From: Fratercula arctica | Taxonomy: Eukaryota > Chordata > Aves > Charadriiformes > Alcidae | Assembly: GCA_947846985.1 (NCBI GenBank) | Contig: CANTUZ010000014.1 | Span: forward strand, 8,787,837 to 8,851,836 | Length of the DNA: 64,000 bases | Direction: 5' to 3' | In this document: one piece after another, positions 1-46,500 of the stretch | How positions within the stretch are numbered: the first letter of the stretch is position 1 | Layout: the number at the start of each line of letters is the position of its first letter | Position numbers and translations under genes: made by a program | Notes under the pieces: model-generated | What the model was told of the DNA's origin: nothing | The model's input: the letters and a program-made list of their open reading frames with translations, nothing else | The model's database searches: none

Positions 1-9752
<9,752 letters not shown>

Positions 9753-11190
9753 GCCCAGCTCGGCCCAGGGGGATCCTGGGCCCCCCCCGCGGGGACACGC
9801 GGGGACACAGTGGGGGGGGGGAGGGGGGGGGTCACACACGCCATTCGCCCCCCCCCCCCCCCCCACCCACTTTTTATTTATTCATGGAGAAATCGCCCCA
9901 AAAATCGCCTCCCTCCCCCCCCCCCCTCCCCGAAGGCAGCGCCGGGGGGGGGGGGCCGGGGGGGGCCCAGACGGACACCGGGGGGGGGGGGTGTTTTGGG
10001 TGGAAACCCCCCATTTTTATAACAAAAAATACCGATTTATAGAAATTTTTAAGCCCCCCCCCCCATCACAGCCCCTCTCCCCACGGTGGGGACGTGGGGG
10101 GGTGTCTTTCTGCCCCCCCCCCCCCCCAAATTGGGGGCCCCTGTGTAACGCGGGGGGGGGGCATTAAAAACTGGGAAGGGGGGGGTCTCCTCTGCCCCTC
10201 CCCCCCCATCTCGGGGGGGGTCCTTAGGCCCCCCCCCCCCCCAACTCAGGGGGGGGGTTCGCCCCTTCAGCATTAAGGGGGTGCTGGGGGGGGCACTATT
10301 TTGGGGGGGGGGTCCACCCCCCCCTTGCCAAGATTCAAACCAAAAACTCGCCCCCCCCCCCCTTTTCCCCCCCCCGCAAAAACCAGCCGCCTCCCCCCCC
10401 CCCAATACGGGTCCGGGCTGGGGGGAGGGGCCCGCGGGGGGGGGACACGACATTTTTGGGGGTGCCCCCCCCGCCCCTCCCCCCCTCAGGGGGTTGGGGG
10501 GGGGCTCAGGTCTTTAATGGGGGGGGGGGGACGCGCCTCCCCCCCCAAAACCATGGTGCAAAGGGGGAGGGGGGGGCCCTGTGCTCCCCATCCCCCAAGG
10601 GGGGGGGGCAGCGGGAGCCCCCCCCCCGCGGGGGGGAGGGGCCTTTGGGGTGCCCCTCCCCCCCCCGTCGAGCCTCTTTTGGGTTTGTTTTTCTTTTTTT
10701 TTGTAAATGATTTTTTTTTTTTAATCTCTTTTTTTTTTTAATTTATAGGCGGGGGGGGGGAAGGCGGGGGGGGGGGAGGGGTCGCTTTATTTATTGCGGG
10801 GGGGGGGGGGGGGGGGGGGGTGTGCGGTCGGGGGATCCCCGGGGGTTGGGGGGGGGGGGGGGGGTCGGGGACCTCCGGGTGTCACCATCACCCCGGGTGA
10901 CACCCCCCCCCCCCGCCGTGACCCCTGACCCCCGGGGGGGGGGGGCGGTTGGTTTGTGGCCCCCCCCCCCACCCCGCCTCCCCCCTTGGGGGGGTGCCCC
11001 TCCCCCCGCCATGGTGCTGGGCCCTGCGGCCGCCCCCCCCCCCCCCCCCCGTGTCCCCTCCCCCCGCCCCCCCCCCCTCCCGCTGTTTTATGGGGGGGGT
11101 GGGGGGGGGGGTCGGGGCTGCCCCCCCCCGCCCCCCCCGCGGCCACAGAAGCTATTTTGTACCTGAGATTAAATTAACTGGCACAGCCCG
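9753..11190 (+). other. KDM6B: KDM6B 3'UTR (copy 1)
   Basis: No ORF of interest. Alternating C-runs and G-runs, with A/T patches: tttttatttattcatgg near 9869, ttttttgtaaatgattt near 10695, tttaatttatagg near 10737. It ends at the ATTAAA signal. The same landmarks recur in copy 2. Confidence 0.75.
11168..11173 (+). terminator. Polyadenylation signal ATTAAA, KDM6B copy 1
   Basis: ATTAAA in the context tgtacctgagattaaatt, about 1.4 kb after the stop codon and shared with copy 2 at 39971-39976. It is the last A/T-rich element before G-rich flanking DNA. Confidence 0.7.
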
Positions 11191-11913
11191 GCCCGCTGCC
11201 GTGGGGGGGGGACACGAATTTGGGGGGGGGGGGGGGGGGGGAGTAACTGGGGGGCAGCAGTAAATTGGGGGGGGGGGGGGGGTCCAGGAATGGGGGGTGG
11301 GGCACGGGGAGGGGGGGTGTGACAAGGAGTTCATCAACGGGGGGCGGGGTGGGAATGGGGGGGGGGGGGACCCGGGGGGGGGGGAATTTAGGCCGGGGGG
11401 GGGGTGGCACAATTTGGGGGGGGGGGACACAGATGGAGGCGTCACATGGGACCAGGTGACCTCGGGGGCTTTAATGGCACCGTGGGGACCCCCCCCCCCC
11501 CCCACACCGGAACCCACGGGGGGGGGGACACGACACACACATTGAGGGGGGGGGGGGCTGTCACCTGGGGGGGGGGGCATCAGGCACCTGGGGGTCCCTC
11601 AGGGTGTTGGGGGCTCCACAGGGGGGGGGGGGGGGGGGGTCTCCATGAGGCCTGGGTGGGCCCATCCCAGCGTCGGGGGTCCACTGGGGGGGGCCCATCA
11701 CGGTGTTGGGGGGGGGGGGGGGGGGGGGGGCCCATCCAGGGGTCTGTCAGGTGTTGGGGGGGTCCCTCAGGCTGGGGGGGGGGGGGGGGGGGGGTGGGGG
11801 GACCATCACGTGTCAGGGGGGGGTCCATCCGAATGTCTGTCAGGTTTTGGGGGGGGCAGGAGAAAGGGGGGGGGGTCCATCAGCTCCTGGCGGGGGGGCC
11901 CAGTGCAGGGGGG
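11191..11913. other. G-rich flank; NAA38 3'UTR side (copy 1)
   Basis: G-run dominated sequence matching 39990-40676. On the minus strand ATTAAA lies at 11470-11475, the candidate NAA38 poly(A) signal. The NAA38 coding exons themselves are not in this copy because it stops at the gap. Confidence 0.65.
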
Positions 11914-12013
11914 NNNNNNNNNNNNNNNNNNNNNNNNNNNNNNNNNNNNNNNNNNNNNNNNNNNNNNNNNNNNNNNNNNNNNNNNNNNNNNNNNNNNNNN
12001 NNNNNNNNNNNNN
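11914..12013. other. Assembly gap, 100 N
   Basis: Exactly 100 N, the conventional placeholder for a gap of unknown size. It separates the two KDM6B copies: left side ends in the NAA38 3' flank, right side begins inside a KDM6B intron. Confidence 0.99.
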
Positions 12014-12600
12014 GTCCCGTGTCCCCCCCCATGTCCCCCCTTGTGTACCCATGACCCCCCCATCCCTATGTCCCTATCACCCCCCCATGTCCCCGTGTCC
12101 CCCCCACGTCCTCATGTCCCCCTCTCCCCCCATGTCCCCGTGTCCCCCCAATGTCCTCATGTCCCCATGTCCCCCCATGTCCCCCTCACCCCCCATGTCC
12201 CCGTGTCCCCCCATGTCCCCCCTTGTGTCCCCATGACCCCCCCATCCCTATGTCCCCATCACCCCCCCCATGTCCCCGTGTCCCCCCCATGTCCCCCTCA
12301 CCCCCCACGTCCCCATCTCCCCCCCATGTCCCCCCCATGTCCCCTGTCCCCCCATGTCCCCGTGTCCCCCCCCATGTCCCCCTCACCCCCCCATGTCCCC
12401 ATCTCCCCCCCATGTCCCCATGTCCCCCCCACGTCCTCATGTCCCCATCTCCCCCCCATGTCCCCATGTCCCCCCCGTGTCCCCCTCACCCCCCCATGTC
12501 CCCGTGTCCCCCCCATGTCCCCCTCACCCCCCATGCCCCCCCCTTCCCCCCCCCCCCACCCCCCAACTACACACCTCTCCACACCTCTCCCCCCGCCCCC
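12014..12600 (+). repeat. C-rich minisatellite ccccatgtccccctcacc
   Basis: Units built on ccccatgtcccc and gtccccctcacccccc, probably the 3' part of a KDM6B intron. A pyrimidine tract and acceptor ttccccacag close it at 12610. Confidence 0.85.
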
Positions 12601-12610
12601 TTCCCCACAG

Positions 12611-38538
<25,928 letters not shown>

Positions 38539-39990
38539 GCCCAGCTCGGCCCAGGGGGATCCTGGGCCCCCCCCGCGGGGACACGCGGGGACACAGTGGG
38601 GGGGGGGGGAGGGGGGGGGTCACACACGCCTTCCCCCCCCCCCCCCCCCCAAACACTTTTTATTTATTCACGGAGAAATCGCCCCAAAAATCGCCTCCCT
38701 CCCCCCCCCCCCCTCCCCGAAAGGCAGCGCCGGGGGGGGCCGGGGGGGGCCCAGACGGACACCGGGGGGGGGGTGTTTTGGGTGGAAACCCCCCCATTTT
38801 TATACAAAAATACCGATTTATAGAAATTTTTAAGCCCCCCCCCCCCCATCACAGCCCCTCTCCCCATGGTGGGGACGTGGGGGGGTGTCTTTCTGCCCCC
38901 CCCCCCCCCCCCCCCCCCAAATTGGGGGGGCCCCTGTGTAACGCGGGGGGGGGCATTAAAACTGGGAAGGGGGGGGGTCTCCTCTGCCCCTCCCCCCCCA
39001 TCTCGGGGGGGGCCTTAGCGCCCCCCCCCCCCCCCAACTCAAGGGGGGGGGTTCGCCCCTTCAGCATTAAGGGGGTGCTGGGGGGGGCACTATTTTGGGG
39101 GGGGGGGTCACCCCCCCCTTGCCAAGATTCAACCAAAAAACTCGCCCCCCCCCCCCTTCCCCCCCCCCCAAAAACCAAGCCGCCTCCCCCACCCCCCCCC
39201 CCACCAATACGGGTCCGGGCTGGGGGGAGGGGCCCGCGGGGGGGGGACACGACATTTTTGGGGGTGCCCCCCCCGCCCCTCCCCCCCATCAGGGGGTTGG
39301 GGGGGGCTCAGGTCTTAATGGGGGGGGGGGGGGACGCGCCTCCCCCCCCCCAAAACCATGGTGGCAAAGGGGGGAGGGGGGGGCCCTGTGTTCCCCATCC
39401 CCCAAAGGGGGGGGGCAGCGGGAGCCCCCCCCCGTTGGGGGGGAGGGGCCCTTTGGGGTGCCCGTCCCCCCCCCGTCGAGCCTCTTTTGGGTTTGATTTT
39501 CTTTTTTTTGTAAATGATTTTTTTTTTTAATCTCTTTTTTTTTTTTAATTTATAGGCGGGGGGGGGGAAAGCGGGGGGGGGAGGGTCGCTTTATTTATTG
39601 CGGGGGGGGGGGGGGGGGGGTGCGGTCGGGGGGATCCCCGGGTTTGGGGGGGGGGCGGGGGGTCGGGGACCTCCGGGTGTCACCATCACCCCGGGTGAAC
39701 CACCCCCCCCCCCCGCCGTGACCCCTGACCCCCGGGGGGGGGGGGGCGGTTGGTTGTTGTGCCCACCCCCCCACCCCGCCTCCCCCCCTTGGGGGGGGTG
39801 CCCCTCCCCCCGCCATGGTGCTGGGCCCTGCGGCCGCCCCCCCCCCCCCCCCCGGTCCCCCCCCCCCGCCCCTCCCCCCTCGCCGCTGTTTTATGGGGGG
39901 GTTGGGGGGGGGGGTCGGGGCTGCCCCCCCCCGCCCCCCCCGCGGCCACAGAAGCTATTTTGTACCTGAGATTAAATTAAACTGGCACAG
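38539..39990 (+). other. KDM6B: KDM6B 3'UTR
   Basis: G/C-run sequence with conserved A/T landmarks (tttttatttattcacgg, ttttttgtaaatgattt, tttaatttatagg) seen in both copies. No coding content. Confidence 0.78.
39971..39976 (+). terminator. KDM6B: Polyadenylation signal ATTAAA of KDM6B
   Basis: ATTAAA within tgtacctgagattaaatt, 1.43 kb after the stop, conserved in copy 1. About 290 bases from the opposing NAA38 signal. Confidence 0.72.
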
Positions 39991-40864
39991 CCCGGCCCGC
40001 TGCCGTGGGGGGGGGGACATGAATTTGGGGGGGGGGGGGGGGGAGTAACTGGGGGGCAGCAGTAAATGGGGGGGGGGGGGGTCAGGAATGGGGGGGGGGC
40101 ACGGGAGGGGGGGGTGTGACAAGGAGTTCATCACGGGGGGGGGGGTGGGAATGGGGGGGGGGGGACCGGGGGGGGGGGGGAGAATTTAGGCCGGGGGGGG
40201 GCTGGCACAATTTGGGGGGGGGACACAGATGGAGGCGTCACATGGGACCAGGCGACCTCGGGGGCTTTAATGGCGCCGCGGGGACCCCCCCCCCCCGGCG
40301 CCGGACCCACGGGGGGGGGACACGACACACACATTGAGGGGGGGGGGGCTGTCACCTGGGGGGGGACATCAGGCACCTGGGGGTCCCTCAGGGTGTTGGG
40401 GGCTCCACGGGGGGGGGGGGGGGGGGGGGGGGGTCCATGAGGCCTGGGGGGGCCCATCCCAGCGTCGGGGGTCCACTGGGGGGGGGCCCCTCACGGTGTT
40501 GGGGGGGTGGGGGGGGGGGGGCCCATCCAGGGGTCTGTCAGGTGTTGGGGGGTCCCTCAGGCTGGGGGGGGGGGGCCCACCACAGTGTCAGGGGGGGGGG
40601 GTCCATCCGAATGTCTGTCAGGTTTTGGGGGGGGGGGTCCATCAGCTCCTGGCGGGGGGGCCCAGTGCAGGGGGGGGGGGGGGGGGGTGCCATCAGGGTG
40701 TTGGGGGTCCCTGGCGGGGGGGGGGGGCATCAGGGTGCCGAAGCGGTGCTGTCAACAGTCCTGGGGGGGGGGGGGGGGGGTGTCGGGGGGGAGGGGGGGG
40801 GGTGTCGGGGGGGGGGGGGGGGAGGGGGGGGGGTGTCAGGGGTGGGGGGGTGGGGGGGGGGGTG
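39991..40864 (-). other. NAA38 3'UTR and convergent intergenic region
   Basis: Long G runs on + (C runs on -), no ORF with recognisable similarity. Contains the minus-strand ATTAAA at 40266-40271. In human, TMEM88 lies between KDM6B and NAA38; no TMEM88-like sequence is visible here. Confidence 0.6.
40266..40271 (-). terminator. NAA38: Polyadenylation signal ATTAAA of NAA38
   Basis: Plus-strand tttaat, giving ATTAAA on -, about 600 bases past the NAA38 stop; kept in copy 1 at 11470-11475. Confidence 0.6.
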
Positions 40865-40977
40865 TCAGGGGTGGGGGGGGGCACCGGCGCCGTCGCGCTC
40901 CACCTCGATGGAGACGATGTGGTGGCCGGGGACCATGGCCAGGCCCAGCACCCGCGGCTCGCTGCCCGGGAAGGCGT
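40865..40977 (-). CDS. NAA38: NAA38 last exon
   Basis: [20 protein letters not shown] then [17 protein letters not shown] and TGA. Acceptor on - is a C run followed by ag. Completes the second Sm motif (strand 4-5 of the LSm fold, by family knowledge). Confidence 0.93.
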
Positions 40978-43142
40978 CTGGGGGGGGACACACGGTGTTA
41001 GGGGGGGGGAGCACCGGGTTGGGGGGGGGACACGACGTTAGGGGGGGGACACATGGCGTTGGTGGGGGGACACACGGCGTTGGGGGGGGGACACAGCAAG
41101 GGACACACACACACACACACAATGCCATGGGGGGGGACACGCCCAGAGCATCAGGATGGGGGGGGGGGACAAAGCATCGGGGGGGGGGACACAGACACCC
41201 CCATTCCCCCCAGGGAACACCCCCCCCCCCCCCTCGTCCCCACTGGCCCCCCCAGCCCCTCCCAAGCCCCCCCCCCCCCCCAAGGGGACCCCCTTGTCCG
41301 TCCCCCCCCCCCCCAAAGGGACCCAGGCGTCCGCCTCCCCTGCCTGCGCCCCCCCCCCCCCCGCCCCCCCAGACCATTCAGCCCCCCCCCCCCCCGCCAC
41401 CCCCAGCCCTTGCAGCCCCCCTCCCCCCCCTCTCTCCCCTGACCCCCCCCAAGCCCCCCCCTCCCCCAAAGGGGATCCCCCCTTCTCCCCCCCGAGGGGA
41501 ACCGGCGTCCAGGCCTGTCCTCCTGCCTCGCAGCCCCCCCCCCCCCCCAGAACCCCTTGCACCCCCCCCCCCCCGCCGCCCCCCCAGCACCCCTGGCAGC
41601 CCCCCTCCCCCCCCCCCCCCCCCCCCCCCTCAGTCTCCCCCTGATCACCCCCCAAGCACCACCCCCCTCCCCCCCAATGGGGATCCCCCCTTCTCCCCCC
41701 GAGGGGAACCAGGCATCCAGCCTCCTCCTACCTGCAGCCCCCCCCCCCCCCGCCCCCCCCAACCTTGCAGCCCCCCCCCCCCCGTGCCCCCAGGACCCCT
41801 TGCAGCCCCCCCCCACCACCTCAGTCTCCCCTGACCCCCCCCCCCAAACCCCCCTCCCCCCCAAGGGGATCCCCCTTCTCCCCCCGAGGGGAACGGGCAT
41901 CCGGCCTCCTCCTACCTGCAGCCCCCCCCCCCCAGACCCCTTGCAGCCCCCCCTACCCAAACCCTCAGTTCTCCCCTGACCCCCCCCCCCCCAGCCCCCC
42001 CTCCCCCCAAAAGGGGATCCCCCCTTCTCCCCCCGAGGGGAACCAGGCGTCCGGCCTCCTCCTGCCCACAGCTCCCCCCCCCCCAGACCCCTTGCAGCCC
42101 CCCCCCACCCTCGCCCCCCCCCGGCCCCCCCCCGCACCCGAGGCCTTGAGGAACTCCTGCGCCGAGCCCAGGATGACGTTGGCGTCGCGGTCGGTGCAGA
42201 GAAAGGCCCCCACCAGCGTCCGGCCGTCGGACATGGCGGATGCGCAGGCTGCGGTTCAGCAGCGCCTCCAGCCGCCGCCGGGCCCGGGGGGCTACCCCCG
42301 GCCCCCCCCCCCGCCACCGCCGGGCTCCTGGGGGAGGGCGCCCACGGGTGATTATCTCCCCCCCCCCCCCCCCCCCCCATCCCGACACCCACGGGGCAAT
42401 GGGTGCCCCCCCCCCCTCCCGGATGGCTCCTGCAGCCCCAGCCCTCATGGACCCCCCCCCCCCCATCACACAGCCCCCCCCCGCAGCCCCCATGGCCCCC
42501 CCCCAGAGCCCATGTAGCACCCCCTAAACCCCCAGAGCCCATACAGCACCCCCTGACCCCCCCGACTCCCCCAGAGCCCATATAATACCCTTTTGCCCCC
42601 CCCATGCCCCCCCCAGAACCTATATAACACCCCCATTGCACCCCCCAGCCCCTCCACATCCCCAAGGCCCCCCTCATGGGCCTCCCCCAGCCCCTATAGC
42701 CCCTCCATAACCCCCATGGCCCCCCCAGCCCCTATAGCCGCCCCGTAACCCCCCCACAGACCCCCCCCATAGGCCCTACAACCCCTCCATAACCCCCATG
42801 GCCCCCCCCCAGACCTCCCCAGCCCCTATAGCCCCTCCATAACCCCCATGGCCCCCCCAGCCCCTATAGCCGCCCCATAACCCCCCCACAGACCCCCCCC
42901 ATAGGCCCTACAACCCCTCCATAACCCCCACGGCCCCCCCACAGACCTCCCCAGCCCCTATAGCCCCTCCGTAACCCCTATGGCCCTCCCCTAGCCCCAC
43001 CCTATGGCACCCCAGAGTCCCCCCAGCCCCTGTAGCCCCCCTACACGCCCCCATAAGCCCCTATAGCCCCCCATGGCCTCCCCGCTCACCGCCAGGCCCC
43101 GCCCCCGCCCGCCGCCGGCACCTCCGCCGCCGGTTCCGCCAT
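40865..43142 (-). CDS. NAA38: NAA38 (LSMD1), NatC N-acetyltransferase auxiliary subunit
   Basis: Small LSm-fold subunit that, with NAA30 (catalytic) and NAA35, forms the cytosolic NatC N-terminal acetyltransferase. Three coding exons on -: 43142-43090 (MAEPAAEVP...), 42291-42138 ([48 protein letters not shown]), 40977-40865 ([30 protein letters not shown], stop). The last two exons match the mammalian protein closely. About 106 codons against 125 in human, the difference being at the poorly conserved N-terminus. One extra C between ...LRIR and MSDGR shifts the frame, and the exon 1-2 junction is off by one; both sit in C/G-rich stretches and are probably sequencing errors. An in-frame upstream ATG exists at 43238. 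Confidence 0.9.
40978..42137 (-). repeat. NAA38 intron 2: ~120-150-bp C-rich tandem units
   Basis: 40980-41200 has ggggacacacggcgttggg repeats with a short (ac)n. About 41400-42110 (C-rich on +) repeats aaggggatccccccttctcc, gaggggaaccaggcgtccgg, cctcctcctacctgcagccc. No coding sequence. Confidence 0.88.
42138..42291 (-). CDS. NAA38: NAA38 middle exon with one-base insertion
   Basis: Carries most of the LSm domain. [16 protein letters not shown] and [19 protein letters not shown] are in adjacent frames because of one extra C (minus strand cgccatgtcc near 42234). Donor on - is gtgcgg, acceptor tag. Confidence 0.9.
42292..43089 (-). repeat. NAA38 intron 1 with CCCCTATAGCC repeats
   Basis: From about 42500 to 43080 degenerate units agcccctatagcccctccat and aacccccatggcccccccag, with a longer period of about 130 bp repeated twice (42680-42940). 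No exon seen. Confidence 0.88.
43090..43142 (-). CDS. NAA38: NAA38 first coding exon (tentative)
   Basis: ATG in good context (gcgccatggcgg) then [16 protein letters not shown], donor gtgagc. Chosen for position and canonical donor; the N-terminus is not conserved, so similarity does not help. The 43238 ATG would add 32 residues in frame. Confidence 0.6.
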
Positions 43143-43321
43143 GGCGCCGCCGCCTCCCGGCAGCCCCCGCGCGGCGCCGAGGGGCGGGGCTTCCGGCGGA
43201 GCGACGCCGACGCCGTGCGGTGCGTGCGTCGTCGCCATGGAGATCGGCGCTGTGCCACGGAGCCGGGCGGGGCAGCCACGTGCGCCGTGCGGCGTTGCCG
43301 GGGGGACGAGCGCAAGTTGTC
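43143..43321. promoter_or_regulatory. Bidirectional NAA38/CYB5D1 promoter
   Basis: Only about 180 bases separate the two start codons. The stretch is CpG-dense (gcggcgccgaggggcgggg, cgacgccgacgccgtgcgg), includes a GC box gggcgggg, and has no TATA box. The head-to-head arrangement is the same as in mammals. Confidence 0.75.
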
Positions 43322-43511
43322 ATGGAAGCCGGCGCTGTTGCCATGGGGACGGGGCCAGGCCGCCATGGATGCCGGGCTGGGGCCGGCGGCGCGGCGGGGC
43401 GGCGGCGGGTGCTGCTGCCAGCGGGAGGTGGCGGCCCGGGCCCGGCTGGGCTGGGTCAGCGCACCGCGGGCGGGTGCTGCGGCTGGGCCCGGTGGCTGCG
43501 GGAGCGGCCAG
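43322..43511 (+). CDS. CYB5D1: CYB5D1 exon 1 (two apparent one-base insertions)
   Basis: Three frames must be joined: RRRVLLPA, then EVAARARLGWVS, then HRGRVLRLGPV. Dropping one G in gcgggagg (about 43428) and one G in agcgcacc (about 43462) restores an alignment with the family pattern PAEVA...WVSYLGRVYDL. Donor gtgcgg. Confidence 0.7.
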
Positions 43512-46500
43512 GTGCGGGGGGGACGGGGGGCGGCCATGGCAGGGGCTGGGGGTCGCTAAGGTGGGGTCTAAGGGGGAGCTGTGGGGGCTGAGGGGGGGCT
43601 ACGGGGGGGGCCGTGGGGGCCCAAGGGGCGGCCGTGGCAGGGGCTGGGGGTCGCTAAGGTGGGGTCTAAGGGGGAGTTGTGGGGGCTGGGGGGGCTATGG
43701 GGGGGGCTGGGGGTCGCTAAAGGTGGGGTCTAAGGGGGAGCTCGTGGGGGCTGAGGGGCGGGCTACGGGGGGGCTGGGGTTCGCCTAAGGTGGGGTCTAA
43801 GGGGAGTTGTGGGGCTGGGGGGGCTACGGGGGGGCTGGGGGTCGCTAAGGTGGGTCTAAGGGGAGCTGTGGTGGGTGATGGGGGGGCTACGGGGGGGGCT
43901 GGGGGTCGCTAAGGTGGGGTCTAAGGGGGAGCTGGGGGGGGCTGGGGGGACTACGGGGGGGGCTGGGGGTCGCTAAGGTGGGGTCTAAGGGGGAGCTGGG
44001 GGGGCTGGGGGGGGGCTATGGGGGGGGCTGGGGGTCGCTAAGGTGGGGTCTAAGGGGGAGCTGTGGGGGCTGAGGGGGGGCTATGGGGGGGGCCGTGGGG
44101 GCCCAAGGGGCGGCCATGGCGGGGGCTGGGGGTCGCTAAAGGTGGGGTCTAAGGGGGAGCTGTGGGGGCTGGGGGGGGCTACGGGGGGGGCTGGGGGTCG
44201 CTAAAGGTGGGGTCTAAGGGGGAGCTGTGGGGGCTGAGGGGGGGCTACGGGGGGGGCTGGGGGTCGCTAAGGTGGGGTCTAAGGGGGAGCTGTGGGGGCT
44301 GGGGGGGGGCTATGGGGGGGGGCTGGGGGTCGCTAAGGTGGGGTCTAAGGGGGAGCTGTGGGGGCTGGGGGGGCTACGGGGGGGGCCGTGGGGGCCCAAG
44401 GGGCGGCCATGGCGGGGGCTGGGGGTCGCTAAGGTGGGGTCTAAGGGGGAGTTGTGGGGGCTGGGGGGGGCTACTGGGGGGGCTGGGGGTCGCTAAAGGT
44501 GGGGTCTAAGGGGGAGCTGTGGGGGCTGGGGGGGGCTACGGGGCGGGGGGGGCTATCTTGGGGGGGGGGTCTAACGGGGGGCTGGGGGGGACTATGGGGG
44601 GCGGGGGTGCCATGGGGGGGCCATAGGGGGCCCAGGGCCGAGCTACGTGGGGCTATGGATGCTGGGGGGGGGCTATAGGGGCTAAGGGTGGGAGCTGTGG
44701 GGGCTGGAGGGGGTCCCTGGGGACTTGGGGGGGGGGGGGGCTCTAGGAGGCCATGTCCCCTCTGCAGGGGGGTCCCCACGTGTGTGTCCCCCCCCCCCCC
44801 CCCCCAGGTGACCCCGAGCTGCGCCCGCTCCGGGAGGCTGCCGGCACTGACGTCACCCACTGGTTCGACCCCCAGAGCGGGGATGGTAAGGGGACCTGGA
44901 GGGGGGGGCGGTGGGGGGGCAAAAATGGGGGGGGGGGGGGGGGGGGGGGAGGCTCAGGGGGGTCCCCCCCCCCCCCCAGATCAGGGGCTCAAGGGGCCCC
45001 CACCCTCCGTATTGGGGGGTTCACATCCCCCATGTGAGTCGGGGGTCTCAATTCCCACACCCTCACATTTTAGGGGGTCACCAAGGGGGGTCCCCCACCA
45101 TTTTCGGGTGTCCGTTCTCCCCCCCCCAATGTCTAGGGGTCACCGAGGCCACCCCCCCCCCCCTTCTGAGGTCCCCATCCCGGGGCTTCTCCCCCCATCC
45201 CGGTGTCCCCGTGACCCCCCCCGTCCCCCCCCATCCCGGGGCGTCCCCCCCCCCCATCCCGGTGTCCCCGTGACCCCCCCCCGTCCCCCACCCGGGCGTC
45301 CCCTCCCCATCCCTGGTGTCCCCGGTGACCGCCCCCCGTCCCCGCCTCCATCCCGGTGTCCCCGTGACCCCCCCCGTTCCCCCCGGGCGTCCCCCCGCCC
45401 ATCCCAGGGTGTCCCCGTGACCCCCCCGTTCCACCCGCATCCCGGGGCGTCCTCCCCCCATACCCGGGTGTCCCCGTGACCCCCCCCGTCCCCCCCCCAT
45501 CCCGGTGTCCCCGTGATCCCCCGTCCCCCCCCATCCCGGGTGTCCCCGTGACCCCCCCGTGCCCCCCCATCCCGGTGTCCCCGTGATCCCCCGTCCCCCC
45601 CCATCCCGGGTGTCCCCGTGACCCCCCCCGTCCCCCCCCATCCCGGTGTCCCCGTGACCCCCCCGTCCCCCCGCATCCCGGGGCGTCCCCCCCCCATCCC
45701 GGGTGTCCCCGTGACCCCCCCCGTCCCCCCCCATCCCGGTGTCCCCGTGACCCCCCCGTCCCCCCGCATCCCGGGGCGTCCCCCCCCATCCCGGGTGTCC
45801 CCGTGACCCCCCCCGCCCCCCCCCTCCCGGGTGTCCCCGTGACCCCCCCCCGTGCCCCCCCATCCCGGGCCGTCCCCCCCCATCCCGGGTGTCCCCGTGA
45901 CCCCCCCGTCCCCCCGCATCCCGGGGCGTCCCCCCCCATCCCGGGTGTCCCCGTGACCCCCCCCGTCCCCCCCCCATCCCGGTGTCCCCGTGATCCCCCG
46001 TCCCCCCCCCAATCCCGGGGCGTCCCCCCCCCATCCCGGGTGTCCCCGTGACCCCCCCCGCCCCCCGCGTCCCGGGGCGTCCCCCCCCCCATCCCGGGTG
46101 TCCCCGTGACCCCCCCCGTCCCCCCCCCATCCCGGGTGTCCCCGTGACCCCCCCCGTCCCCCCCCATCCCGGGGCGTCCCCCCCCCATCCCGGGTGTCCC
46201 CGTGACCCCCCCCTTGCCCCCCCATCCCGGGTGTCCCTGTGACCCCCCCCGTCCCCCCCCATCCCGGGTGTCCCCGTGACCCCCCCGTGCCCCCCCCCCC
46301 AGCCGCTGTCCCGCCTCGACCCCCGCTCGGGGCTGCCCCGCCTCCTCCTGCCGGGGCGCCCCCCCCGGAGCCGCGCTCCGACCACGCCCCCCCGCGGGGC
46401 GCCCCCTGGTGGCGGGACCCGGGGCTGGAGGTGGGGCACGTGACCGCCGCCCCCCGGCTGCTGCGGCTGCGCAACGCGCTCACGGGGCAGGAGCACGTGA

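Noticed and set aside
40000..40864. TMEM88 between KDM6B and NAA38
   Set aside because: No hydrophobic segments or recognisable residues in any frame; only G-run sequence.
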